This document shows, piece by piece, positions 16,162 to 24,266 of a stretch of DNA of 34,129 nucleotides (within the stretch, counting starts at the first letter, position 1; every line of letters starts with the position of its first letter). This stretch comes from an uncultured Oscillospiraceae bacterium (GTDB lineage: Bacteria; Bacillota; Clostridia; Oscillospirales; Oscillospiraceae), in NCBI GenBank assembly GCA_934646185.1, contig CAKUEH010000025.1, forward strand, positions 1-34,129, in the 5' to 3' direction. Under the pieces are notes generated by a model. It was given only the letters and a program-made list of their open reading frames with translations. It made no database searches and was not told the origin of the DNA. A program made the position numbers and the translations under genes.

Positions 16162-16974
16162 ATGGAATACAAAGAAGCCGGCTTCGACGCCGGCCCGGTG
16201 GTCAACCGGTGCTTTCATACCAAGCGCACCGCGCTGCCGAAGGAATACATCGAGCGGGTATCCCGCTGCTATGAGCTGGAATATATCCCGTGGGGCGAGG
16301 GGTACATCATTACGGACGGCGTGCGTCTGCCCGCCGTGGCGGGGACGGTGTTTTTCCGCCGCCCGAACATGAAGATCCACGGCATCCTCCCCTATTCCTC
16401 CTATGGGATCCTGCTGGACTCCATTCCGGTGGAGGATCTGCCGCTGGTCAGCCGGTTCAGCACCTCCAGCACCATCAGCTACTTCTTTCAGGAGATCTAC
16501 GCCAGCTATCTTTCCGGCAATGAGAACGAGCATCTGAAAATGAAGGCCGCGATCTATAATATCCTCTATCATCTGAAGGAAAATCAGAACTGCTCCATCC
16601 GCAGCCGTCAGAGCGCCTCCGTTCAATACCACGCAGAGCGCCTGAACCATCTGACGCAGTTTATCAACGACCATCTTGAGCAGCATCTGACGCTGGACAG
16701 CCTGTCCAGAGAGTGCGGCGTCAGCCCCAGCTTTTTGTGCCGCCTGTTCAAGCAGATGCACAACGAAACAGTCTTTTCCTATCTGCAGGGGCAGCGGATC
16801 CAGAAGGCCAAAAAGCTGCTGATCGAGACGAACAAGCCCATCAAGGAGGTCTGTCTCTCCTGCGGCTTCGAAAACGAATCCTACTTTTACCGGACTTTCA
16901 AAAAAAGTCAGCGGGTCACGCCCACAGACTTCCGCAGGGTCCACCAGCAGCCGTTCTTTGACACGGGCGAATAA
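16162..16974 (+). CDS. Second AraC-family transcription regulator
   Basis: 270 residues from ATG 16162, 35 bases after the U32 stop, with only a weak purine-rich site (AAAGGGAAA). The N-terminal domain (about 1-160) is cupin-like but poorly conserved. The C-terminal domain is a clear AraC double HTH: HLTLDSLSRECGVSPSFLCRLFKQM followed by CLSCGFENESYFYRTFKKSQRVTPTDFR. It is the last gene before a strong terminator and immediately precedes the palindromes in front of the catabolic operon, so it is the best candidate for that operon's activator. It differs in sequence from the regulator at 11943, so the two probably sense different states of the pathway. Confidence 0.88.
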   Translation: MEYKEAGFDAGPVVNRCFHTKRTALPKEYIERVSRCYELEYIPWGEGYIITDGVRLPAVAGTVFFRRPNMKIHGILPYSSYGILLDSIPVEDLPLVSRFSTSSTISYFFQEIYASYLSGNENEHLKMKAAIYNILYHLKENQNCSIRSRQSASVQYHAERLNHLTQFINDHLEQHLTLDSLSRECGVSPSFLCRLFKQMHNETVFSYLQGQRIQKAKKLLIETNKPIKEVCLSCGFENESYFYRTFKKSQRVTPTDFRRVHQQPFFDTGE

Positions 16975-17000
16975 GCCCGAAGCCCCCGTTTTTTCGCGCA

Positions 17001-17052
17001 CAGCCGCACCGGCGCCATTCCGATGGCGTCGGTACGGCTGTCGCATTTTTTT
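17001..17052 (+). terminator. Strong terminator after the second AraC gene
   Basis: A long GC stem (17001-17040, with internal ACCG/CGGT and GCCAT/ATGGC pairing around a TCCG loop) ends in TCGCA and seven T (17046-17052). It separates the redox/regulator block from the catabolic operon. Confidence 0.85.
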
Positions 17053-17088
17053 CGCCGCCGGTGCAGGGAGCGGTAGACGCGGCGGCGA
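17052..17088. repeat. 9-bp inverted repeat TCGCCGCCG / CGGCGGCGA
   Basis: The arms at 17052-17060 and 17080-17088 enclose 19 bases, directly downstream of the terminator T-run. It could be a second hairpin or an accidental GC palindrome. Confidence 0.3.
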
Positions 17089-17092
17089 GATC

Positions 17093-17135
17093 TGTACAAT
17101 ATAGTACATAAACAGTCCATGATTATCAATGGACT
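17093..17135 (+). promoter_or_regulatory. Two tandem palindromes in front of the catabolic operon
   Basis: Palindrome 1 is TGTAC-N6-GTACA (17093-17108); palindrome 2 is AGTCCAT-N8-ATGGACT (17114-17135). Their centres are 24 bases apart. Downstream is a possible -10 TACTAT (17159-17164) with no good -35 box, which fits a promoter that needs an activator bound just upstream. One or both AraC proteins in the window are candidate binders. The gene starts at 17210 after a perfect AAGGAGGATC site. Confidence 0.5.
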
Positions 17136-17209
17136 TCGTGCCGAAATAGCACTATTCTTACTATAGAAATGAAACCCACGGGGTCAGAAAAAAAGGAGGA
17201 TCATAACAA

Positions 17210-18268
17210 ATGATCGGATTTGAAATCAGAGGAAAAGAAGACGTCGGCCTCCGCTATGATGTTCCCATGCCCAAGCTGCACATGAATGAAGTGCTGATCA
17301 AGATCAAGTACTGCGGCATCTGCGGAAGCGACACCCATCAGTACCACACCGGCATTCAGCTGCAGAGCGGCGGCAAGCCCTACATTCTCGGGCATGAGCT
17401 TGTCGGTCAGGTCGTCGAGATCAACTGCGACAGCGAGCTGCCCTACAAGGTCGGCGACTGGGTCACGGGCCGCCCCTATTTCAGCTGCGGCATCTGCGAC
17501 AACTGCCGGACCGGCCACGAAAGCATCTGCGAGGGCGGCATCAAGCTGATGACCCTCGCCGACGAGGGCAACGGCGCCTACGCCGAATACTGCAAGCTCC
17601 CCGCCAAGGTGGTCTTCCCCCTGCGTGAAGGCATCGATCTGAAGATCGCCGCGCTGACCGAGCCGCTGGCCGTCGCCGTATACGACGTGCGCAGAAGCGG
17701 TCTGGAGCCCGGCCAGTCCGTGCTGATCTCCGGCGGCGGCGTGATCGGCGGCATGATCGCCAGCTACTGCAAATTCCTGGGCGCCAAGGTCGTCGTCAGC
17801 GAGCCGAACGAAAACCGCATCGCGTTCTTGAAGAGCCTCGGCATCCAGGCGTTCAACCCCATGAAGGAAAACGTGATCGAGGAAGCGAAGAAATGGAACG
17901 GCGGCAAGCTGTTCGACGTGACCTTCGAGTGCTGCGGCGCGCAGGCAAGCTATGACCTGTGTCTGAACGCGACCCGCCGCGGCGGCACGTTCATGTTCGT
18001 CGGCGTCACCACGCAGAACCGCGAGCTGTACGTCCGTCACGTGCTGGTATACCAGATGACGATCATCGGCGTGAACATGTATGAGACGCGCGACTATTAC
18101 CGTGCGACGCAGATCGTCAACGAGGGTCTGATGGACGAGGATCTGTCCAAATTCGTCACGCATGTCTATCCGCTGGAGGATGCCTACAACGCCTTCATGA
18201 AGGCCATGGATCCCGAAGGCAAGCAGGTCAAGGTCCTGCTGGACTGCGAAGTCAACCACGACAAATAA
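17210..18268 (+). CDS. Zinc-dependent medium-chain dehydrogenase (sorbitol/threonine dehydrogenase-like)
   Basis: 352 residues, normal for the family. The catalytic zinc ligands are Cys35, His62 and Glu63, with Glu151 in TEPLAVA. The structural zinc loop has Cys93, Cys96, Cys99 and Cys107. The NAD(P) fold carries SGGGVIGG at about 174-181. It would oxidise a secondary alcohol of a polyol, sugar or cyclitol to a ketone using NAD(P). As the first gene of the operon, directly after the regulatory palindromes and with the strongest ribosome site, it is likely the entry step. No sugar kinase is nearby, so the substrate is probably not phosphorylated. The exact alcohol is unknown. Confidence 0.9.
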   Translation: MIGFEIRGKEDVGLRYDVPMPKLHMNEVLIKIKYCGICGSDTHQYHTGIQLQSGGKPYILGHELVGQVVEINCDSELPYKVGDWVTGRPYFSCGICDNCRTGHESICEGGIKLMTLADEGNGAYAEYCKLPAKVVFPLREGIDLKIAALTEPLAVAVYDVRRSGLEPGQSVLISGGGVIGGMIASYCKFLGAKVVVSEPNENRIAFLKSLGIQAFNPMKENVIEEAKKWNGGKLFDVTFECCGAQASYDLCLNATRRGGTFMFVGVTTQNRELYVRHVLVYQMTIIGVNMYETRDYYRATQIVNEGLMDEDLSKFVTHVYPLEDAYNAFMKAMDPEGKQVKVLLDCEVNHDK

Positions 18269-18281
18269 GCGGGGACAGAAC

Positions 18282-18761
18282 ATGAAGCTAGCGATCGCCG
18301 CTGATAAGGGCGGCTTTGAACTCAAGGAGCATCTGCTGCTGCACCTGCGGGCAAAAGGGCACGAGATCACGGATGTCGGCATGAAGGAAGCGGACAAGCC
18401 GGTATGGTGGCACGAGGGCTGCCGCGCGGCCGTTGCGCTGCTGAGATCCGGCGCGGTGGAGGCCGTTATCCTGATCTGCGGCTCCGGCGCGGGCATGGCC
18501 ATGCTGGCCAACAAGCACGAGGGCGTATTCGCCGTAGCTTGCGAGAGCCCGTACACCGCGCGGCTGGCCCGGCAGTTTTTAGGGGCCAATGTGCTGACCA
18601 TGGGCGGCTATGTCGTCGGCAAGGGTCAGGGTGAGATGATCGCAGACACCTTCCTGGAAACCGGATTCGCGCAGGGCGAAACGCCCGAGCGGGTCGCATA
18701 CCTGACCGGCCAGCTCCGCGATCTGCAGCAGATGGACAAGGATTGTTTTGAACAGAGGTAA
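18282..18761 (+). CDS. RpiB/LacAB-type isomerase with altered active site
   Basis: 159 residues, usual RpiB length. The core ILICGSGAGMAMLANK matches the family. Compared with E. coli RpiB as I remember it, the catalytic base Cys66 is kept and Thr68 is Ser68. The ring-opening His99 is Phe99, and the Asp-His near residue 9-10 is Asp8-Lys9. These changes suggest an aldose-ketose type isomerisation on a different, perhaps unphosphorylated or open-chain, substrate. It starts 13 bases after the dehydrogenase stop and probably isomerises its keto product. Erythritol pathways also use RpiB paralogues on non-ribose substrates. Family confident; ribose-5-phosphate activity doubtful. Confidence 0.85.
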   Translation: MKLAIAADKGGFELKEHLLLHLRAKGHEITDVGMKEADKPVWWHEGCRAAVALLRSGAVEAVILICGSGAGMAMLANKHEGVFAVACESPYTARLARQFLGANVLTMGGYVVGKGQGEMIADTFLETGFAQGETPERVAYLTGQLRDLQQMDKDCFEQR

Positions 18762-18768
18762 CGAAAAC

Positions 18769-19254
18769 ATGGAAAATCTCCTCAAGGATTATCAGATCGC
18801 CCACATCGGCTTCGTTGTGGAAAATCGCGAAAAGGCCATGGCGCGCCTGAGCGAGCTGTATGACATTCAGGAATGGCAGATGGTGGAATGGCGTCCCTCC
18901 AAATACGTCTACCGGGGACAGGAATACAAGGACACCTATGTAAAGATCGCCATCTCCCTGCCCAACACCGGAACCCGGATCGAGGTTCTGGAGCCGCAGA
19001 CGCCCGGTCTGCAGATGGACGTACTGAAGGGCGGCACGCAGACCATCAACCACATCTGCCACGTCGTCCGGGACTTTGACAAGGCGCTTCAGGGTTTCCT
19101 GGACGCAGGCTGCGAGCTGGTTCTCGAAACGGAATACACCGACGAGATCCGCGGCTTCCGCCGCTGCCACTACGTCTATGACAGGGCGCTCAACAGCTAT
19201 ATTGAGATCGCGGAGATCCCGTACTTCCGAAACGAGAAAGGAGAGCGGTTATGA
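18769..19254 (+). CDS. VOC-family metalloprotein, copy 1
   Basis: 161 residues. Two beta-alpha-beta-beta-beta modules typical of glyoxalase/vicinal-oxygen-chelate proteins are visible. Likely metal ligands are the His in IAHIGF, the Glu in RIEVLEP, the His in NHICHVV and the Glu in YIEIAE. ATG 18769 follows AGAGG by about 11 bases; TTG 18748 is an alternative that would overlap the RpiB-like gene. Its stop overlaps the start of copy 2 (ATGA). VOC enzymes act as isomerases, epimerases, dioxygenases or lyases on substrates with adjacent oxygens; an epimerase or isomerase role suits an anaerobic sugar pathway. Confidence 0.8.
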   Translation: MENLLKDYQIAHIGFVVENREKAMARLSELYDIQEWQMVEWRPSKYVYRGQEYKDTYVKIAISLPNTGTRIEVLEPQTPGLQMDVLKGGTQTINHICHVVRDFDKALQGFLDAGCELVLETEYTDEIRGFRRCHYVYDRALNSYIEIAEIPYFRNEKGERL

Positions 19255-19721
19255 GCCTTCTTGAACAGATCCCCTTCCAGCACGCCGGCTATCTGGTCGC
19301 AGACCGCGAGGCCGCGTGCCGGCAGCTTGAGAAGATCTACGGGCTGGATCAGTGGACCATGGTGGCATACAAGCCGCTCAAGGCCACCTGCTACGGCAAG
19401 CCCTTTGACGGCTATTACGTGAAGGCCGCCGTGCATCCGCCCGTCGGCGGCTGCGGGATCGAGATCATCCAGCCGGTGTCCGAGGGCATGCACATGGATT
19501 TCTTCCGCCGCGACCCCAACGGCATCAATCACGTCTGCCACACGGTCAAGGACTATGAGAAATATCTTCAGTTCTTCCTCGACAAAGGCTGCGAGCTGAT
19601 CTTCGAGGCGGAGATGGAGGACGAGATCCGGGGCTACCGCCGCTGCGGCTACGCCTACGACCCCATCCTGCGCACCGTGTTTGAATTTGCAGAGGTTCCC
19701 CATTTCAGAAACAAGAAATAA
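19251..19721 (+). CDS. VOC-family metalloprotein, copy 2
   Basis: 156 residues, clearly a diverged duplicate of the gene it overlaps. Both end in DEIRG-[FY]-RRC followed by Y-x-YD, then an acidic strand and PxFRN near the C-terminus, and both keep NH-[IV]-CH. The same four putative metal ligands are present (His in FQHAGY, Glu in GIEIIQP, His in NHVCH, Glu in FEFAEV). The ATGA overlap implies equal production, so the two may form a heterodimer or carry out successive isomerisations. I cannot assign the reaction. Confidence 0.8.
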   Translation: MSLLEQIPFQHAGYLVADREAACRQLEKIYGLDQWTMVAYKPLKATCYGKPFDGYYVKAAVHPPVGGCGIEIIQPVSEGMHMDFFRRDPNGINHVCHTVKDYEKYLQFFLDKGCELIFEAEMEDEIRGYRRCGYAYDPILRTVFEFAEVPHFRNKK

Positions 19722-19751
19722 CGTGTTCCCATTTTTTAAGGAGGCAGAGCT

Positions 19752-21083
19752 ATGACGTACTCTCAGGCAAGAAAAGACATCGTATTCGCAATCTCCCCCA
19801 AGGGCTTCCGCAACGCGCTGACGCGCCTGCTGGCCGAAAATGACGCGGCTGTGATGAAGGAGATCTTCATCGACCTTCAGTCCCGTCTGGTGGAATGGAC
19901 GCTGGTGGGCGCAGTCGGCCGCGAAGAGATCCGCGCTGCCGCAGGTACGCTGGAGACCCGGCTGGAAACGCTGCTCCCCGCGGAAGAGCTGGCTGCCGCC
20001 AAGGCCGAGGCCGAGAGCATCCGCACCGCCAACAGCTCCTATCTGTGCCGCATGCACGACGAGGGCAAAATGGGCTTCATCTGGGGCCACGACCTCTGCA
20101 CGGGCTATGAGTGGTCCTTCCGGCGCGGCGCGCGCTTCGTGACCAGCAACCCCGCAAAGATCAACCTGTTCCGTCTGGACTTCCCCGAGCGCTGGGCCGA
20201 GATCGTAGCCGAGACGGAGCGCAAGCACCCCGGCATCACCGCCGAGGAAAAGGTCCTCTGGTGCTGGATCTACACCGTGCGCGACGTTGCGAAGGAGATC
20301 CGCCCCATCTACGAGGCCAGCCACGGCAAATACGGCTTCGTGTGCATCCAGCCCAACCCCACGAAGATCCACGCGGGCGACACGCAGGCCATGATCGACG
20401 AGATCCGCTTCTTTGAGGCCGCGTTCCGCGACATCTTCGGCACAGACGACCCCAACATCGTTTACAAGATCCCCGCTGTTCCCGCTGCGCGTGAGGCGAT
20501 CCGGACGCTGAAGAAGGACGGCCTGCGGCTGTGCATCACGCTGAATTTCTCCGTCTTCCAGCATGACACCTTCGGCGACATCATCAGCTACGGCGAATAC
20601 GGCGACTTCCTCGTGCTCATGGGCGGCATCATCGACGACTATGTCAAGAACGAGCTGATCGCGCAGGGCGTGGACGAGAAGGAAGCGGTCGAGATCTCCC
20701 ACAACGCCGCGACCTACATCCTCAACCGCTCCTATGCCAACAACCGCACCAAGGGCATCGACCCCATCATCATGGGCGGCTCGGCCCGCGGCGCATGGTC
20801 CATCGCCGCTGTTCTGTGCGAGGATGCGGCGCATCCCGTCGCGCTGACCAGCATGGCCAACATGGTCGCGCTCTATGACGAAGCGCCGCGTGCAAACCGC
20901 GACGTGATCCGTCAGCCGATCGACGAGAACATCCTCCATACGCTGCTGCGCAGCGAGACGTTCCGCGCGGCCTATGAGCTGCGTGGTCTGAGCGACGAGA
21001 CTCTGCTCGACTATCCCCCGCTTCAGAAGGTCAGCAAGAGCTTCATCGACGCCTACAACGAGACGCTCGAAAGTCTGCGATAA
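19752..21083 (+). CDS. Large transaldolase-family protein
   Basis: 443 residues, well above the 215-340 typical of fructose-6-phosphate aldolases and transaldolases. The barrel motifs are present: RFVTSNPAKI (like the TTNPS strand), GFVCIQPNP, the Schiff-base region NIVYKIPAVPAAREAI with Lys239, and CITLNFSVFQ. The first 110 residues are an extra helical region. It should form or cleave a C-C bond next to a ketone through a lysine imine. It comes after the isomerase and VOC genes, so it may split a keto-sugar or cyclitol-derived chain into two smaller units. The AAGGAGG site sits 7 bases before ATG. Confidence 0.8.
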   Translation: MTYSQARKDIVFAISPKGFRNALTRLLAENDAAVMKEIFIDLQSRLVEWTLVGAVGREEIRAAAGTLETRLETLLPAEELAAAKAEAESIRTANSSYLCRMHDEGKMGFIWGHDLCTGYEWSFRRGARFVTSNPAKINLFRLDFPERWAEIVAETERKHPGITAEEKVLWCWIYTVRDVAKEIRPIYEASHGKYGFVCIQPNPTKIHAGDTQAMIDEIRFFEAAFRDIFGTDDPNIVYKIPAVPAAREAIRTLKKDGLRLCITLNFSVFQHDTFGDIISYGEYGDFLVLMGGIIDDYVKNELIAQGVDEKEAVEISHNAATYILNRSYANNRTKGIDPIIMGGSARGAWSIAAVLCEDAAHPVALTSMANMVALYDEAPRANRDVIRQPIDENILHTLLRSETFRAAYELRGLSDETLLDYPPLQKVSKSFIDAYNETLESLR

Positions 21084-21084
21084 T

Positions 21085-21101
21085 TCCCGGAGCGTCCGGG
21101 A
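21085..21101 (+). repeat. Short intercistronic hairpin before fdrA
   Basis: TCCCGGA and TCCGGGA pair perfectly around a GCG loop, 1 base after the transaldolase-like stop. No T-run follows; probably an mRNA processing or stability element. Confidence 0.45.
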
Positions 21102-21143
21102 TGTGAGAATCGATACATACAAACAGGAAGGAGTGGTTTTACA

Positions 21144-22700
21144 GTGATCCAGACTATGATCAAGTCCAACAACTACATGGATTCCGTCTTTCTGATGAAA
21201 ACCGGCAAGGCTGTTGGCGCGCTGGACGGCGTAAAAAAAGCGGTAGCCGTAATGGGTACGGAGCTGAACAAGACCGTCCTCCGGGAGTTCGGCGCACTGA
21301 ACGCCGAGACGGAGGCCGCCGGCACGAACGATCTGATCGTGGCGGTAGACGCGGACGAGGACGTGATGGCCGCGGTAGAGGAATGCCTCGCGGGGCTTCT
21401 GAATGCAAAGAAGCCCGCCTCCGGCAGCACCGTACAGCAGTACGTGTCCGTGGAGCAGGCAGCGGCGGCCGACCCGGAGCTGAATCTGGCCGTGATCTCC
21501 CTGCCCGGCGACTTCGCCGCCTATGAGGGCATCAAGGCGCTGAAGGCCGGCATGCATGTGTTCATGTTCAGCGACAACGTTCCGCTCGAGGACGAGCTCG
21601 AAATGAAGCGGCTCGGCCGGGAAAAGGGCCTGCTGGTCATGGGCCCCGGCGCGGGCACCGCGATCATCGACAACATTTCGATCGGCCTCATGAGCAAGGT
21701 CCGCCGCAAGCACATCGGCATCGTGGCGGCCAGCGGCAGCGGTCTTCAGGAAGTGGCCATGCTGGTCCATAACTGGGGCGAAGGCATTTCGCAGGCCATC
21801 GGCACCGGCGGCCGCGACCTGTCCAGGGAGGTCGGCGGCAGCACCATGCTCATGGGCATGGACATCCTGAAAAACGACCCGGATACCGATGTGATCGTTC
21901 TGATCTCCAAGCCGCCTCATCCCGATACGATGGCGAAAATGTTCGCCGCGGTCAAGACCATGGGCAAGCCGGTCGTGATCTTCTTCCTGGGCGGCAAGGC
22001 CTCGGACGTGGAAGCCAGCGGCGCATACTGCGCAAAGACGCTGGAGGAGGCCGCCTCCATGGCAGTCGCGCTCGCGCGCGGCGAGACCCCGGAAAAGGGC
22101 GACTATGTCGCCTCCGTCTGTGAGGAGCTGCTCCCCTTGGCCAAAGCGGAAGCTGCGAAGCTGACCAGCGGCCAGAAGTACCTCCGCGGCCTGTTCTGCG
22201 GCGGCACGCACAGCGAAGAGGCGGTCATGCTCCTTCAGGAGATGATCTCCGACCTGTATTCCAACATCAACTTCGGCCATGTGACCATGATGGCAAACCG
22301 CCATGTGAGCACGAAAAACTGCCTGGTCGACATGGGCGACGAGGAATTTACCGTCGGCAAGCCGCATCCTGTCATGGACCCGTCCATTCTCAACGACCGT
22401 CTCGTGCAGGAGGGCAGCGATCCCGACACCGCCATTCTGCTGTTCGACCTCCTGCTGGGCTACGGCGTCCATGAGGATCCTGCCGGAACGATCGCGGATT
22501 CCCTGCGGCAGATCCGCGAAAAAACGGAGGCGGAGGGCCGCCATATCTGCATGATCGCGTCGATCTGCGGCACGGATCTCGATCCGCAGGACTATCAGAA
22601 GCAGAAGAAGACGCTGGAGGATCTTGGTGTGATCGTGCTGGAGAGCAACGGCAGAGCGGCGCTGCTTTCCGGACTGATTGCGAAGGAGGTTCAGAAATGA
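21144..22700 (+). CDS. fdrA: FdrA-family acyl-CoA-synthetase-like subunit
   Basis: 518 residues from GTG 21144, with AGGAAGGAG upstream. The central part resembles the nucleotide/CoA-binding domains of the succinyl-CoA synthetase alpha chain (LLVMGPGAGTAIID, IGIVAASGSGLQEVA, and FFLGGKASDVEASGAYCAKTLEEA). The phosphohistidine segment of real ligases (GHAGA type) is not seen. In E. coli fdrA lies beside the DUF1116 and DUF2877 genes; these three have been linked to oxamate carbamoyltransferase, which phosphorolyses oxalurate. The same trio is in this operon, so FdrA here probably belongs to an acyl-phosphate-forming complex. The acyl donor is unknown. Its stop overlaps the DUF1116 start (ATGA). 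Confidence 0.88.
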   Translation: MIQTMIKSNNYMDSVFLMKTGKAVGALDGVKKAVAVMGTELNKTVLREFGALNAETEAAGTNDLIVAVDADEDVMAAVEECLAGLLNAKKPASGSTVQQYVSVEQAAAADPELNLAVISLPGDFAAYEGIKALKAGMHVFMFSDNVPLEDELEMKRLGREKGLLVMGPGAGTAIIDNISIGLMSKVRRKHIGIVAASGSGLQEVAMLVHNWGEGISQAIGTGGRDLSREVGGSTMLMGMDILKNDPDTDVIVLISKPPHPDTMAKMFAAVKTMGKPVVIFFLGGKASDVEASGAYCAKTLEEAASMAVALARGETPEKGDYVASVCEELLPLAKAEAAKLTSGQKYLRGLFCGGTHSEEAVMLLQEMISDLYSNINFGHVTMMANRHVSTKNCLVDMGDEEFTVGKPHPVMDPSILNDRLVQEGSDPDTAILLFDLLLGYGVHEDPAGTIADSLRQIREKTEAEGRHICMIASICGTDLDPQDYQKQKKTLEDLGVIVLESNGRAALLSGLIAKEVQK

Positions 22701-24097
22701 GTGAGATTATCGGCAAGATCAAGGCCATCAACCTGGGCCTTGAGGGCTTCGGCGACGGCCTGCGCGGGCAGGGCGTCAGCGTAGACCAGATCAAATGGAA
22801 GCCGCCCATCAACGTCGGGCTGCTGAAAAAGCTGGATCGGCTCGATCCGGCGATCGTGGAGAAGATCGAGGCCGCCAACAAGCAGGCCATCGCCAACATG
22901 CTGGCGGCGGAGCCCCACTGGATCGGCATCAAAAAGGCCATCGACGTCGTTCCCGGCATGAAGCCCAATATGATCCTGCACTCCGGCCCCCCCAATGACT
23001 GGGATCACCTGATCTCCACGCAGAAAAAGGGCGTCGTGGGCGGCGCGCTGCACGCGGGCCTCGCCAAGACGAAGGAAGAGGCCATCGCCATGATCAAGGC
23101 CGGCGAGATCGAGCTCGGTTCCTGCAACGACCACTTCTGTGTGGGCGCGGGCGCCGGCATCGTGACGGCGAACATGGTGGTGAACGTCTCCAAGGATCTG
23201 CGTACCGGTCTGGAAGGCTACTGCATCCCCTTTGAGGGCCGCGTGGGCCTCGGCGTCTGGGGCGTTTACAATGAAGAGGTCGAGCGCAATCTGCGGGAGA
23301 TCGAGGACGAATTCGGCCCGGCCGTCACGATGGCTCTGGAAAAATTCGGCCCGATCGACGTCCGCAGCATCATCGCTCGCAGCATGCAGATGGGCGACGA
23401 GATCCACACGCGCCAGACCGCAGCCGGTCTGATCCTCGTCTCCGAGATCGTACCCAAGCTGCTCGACACGGGTCTGCCCAACAAGCTCATCAACAAGTGC
23501 ATCGCCCAGTTCACCGCGACCGAACGCTGGTTCCATCCGCTGGGCATGTCCGGCGGCATGTCCATCGCGCGCAGCATCAAGGGCATCCCCTACTGCACGC
23601 TGGTCACGTCCATCGCGCAGAACGGCGTGAAGACCGGCATCAAGGTCAGCCATTTCGGCGAGCGCTGGTTCACCGCTCCCGCTCCGCGCTTCGTCGGCTC
23701 CTATTTCTCCAGCGAGTGGGGCCCGGAGGACGCTGTCCCCTACATGGGCGACTCCACCGTGACCGAGGTCGTCGGCATGGGCGCGTTCGCGGCGGCGGCA
23801 GCGCCGGTCGTCATGCGTCTGCGTGACGGCGGCTACCGCGAGGCCATCGCCCAGAGCCGGGAGATGCAGCAGATCACCTACGGCATCAACAGCAACTATC
23901 CCATTCCCCTTCTGGACTTCACCGGCCCCGGCATGGGCATCGACGTGCGCAAGGTCATCGAGACCGGCATCACGCCCATCTGCCACGGCGGCATCATCTC
24001 CAAGGACGGCGGGCAGATCGGCGCCGGCGCGGCGCGGTTCCCCTCCGACCATTATATGGCGGCGCTCGAAGCGCTGATCGACGATTTCAGCAAATAA
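22697..24097 (+). CDS. DUF1116 protein (YlbE/AllG-like)
   Basis: 466 residues, typical for DUF1116. Recognisable blocks include the LHSGPPNDWDHL segment (about 94-105), the Gly-rich GGALHAGLA, NDHFCVGAGAGIVT, and GERWFTAPAP...GSYFSSEWGPEDAVPYMGDSTVTEVVG (about 320-360). DUF1116 proteins occur almost always next to FdrA, and in E. coli the pair belongs to the oxamate carbamoyltransferase system. Four-base overlap with fdrA implies a fixed stoichiometry. A hairpin with a short T-run lies 22 bases after the stop, so expression of later genes may step down here. Catalytic residues are not known to me; the role is inferred from partners. Confidence 0.85.
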   Translation: MSEIIGKIKAINLGLEGFGDGLRGQGVSVDQIKWKPPINVGLLKKLDRLDPAIVEKIEAANKQAIANMLAAEPHWIGIKKAIDVVPGMKPNMILHSGPPNDWDHLISTQKKGVVGGALHAGLAKTKEEAIAMIKAGEIELGSCNDHFCVGAGAGIVTANMVVNVSKDLRTGLEGYCIPFEGRVGLGVWGVYNEEVERNLREIEDEFGPAVTMALEKFGPIDVRSIIARSMQMGDEIHTRQTAAGLILVSEIVPKLLDTGLPNKLINKCIAQFTATERWFHPLGMSGGMSIARSIKGIPYCTLVTSIAQNGVKTGIKVSHFGERWFTAPAPRFVGSYFSSEWGPEDAVPYMGDSTVTEVVGMGAFAAAAAPVVMRLRDGGYREAIAQSREMQQITYGINSNYPIPLLDFTGPGMGIDVRKVIETGITPICHGGIISKDGGQIGAGAARFPSDHYMAALEALIDDFSK

Positions 24098-24118
24098 CCC
24101 CCTGCCTGTTGTACTCCG

Positions 24119-24171
24119 GCGCGCCGGGCAGCTCCTCAAGCCTGTCCGGCGCGCGGCAAGCACCCTCTTTT
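24119..24171 (+). terminator. Mid-operon attenuator or terminator
   Basis: A 13-bp stem with one G-U pair (24119-24131 with 24142-24154) and a 10-base loop. A weak TTTT run lies 14 bases farther on (24168-24171). It contains a 12-bp self-palindrome at 24116-24127. Probably partial termination between DUF1116 and the reductase gene. Confidence 0.55.
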
Positions 24172-24266
24172 ATGCGACTCCCGACGCAAGAATTTTCCGG
24201 AAGGTGAAACACCCCGGCATCACCGACCGTGCCAAAAACTTTTTGAACAAAGAAAGGAATCATTTT

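Noticed and set aside
19197..22544. Open frame of 1115 codons on the minus strand
   Set aside because: Shadow of the VOC, transaldolase-like and fdrA genes; no start site or recognisable domain.
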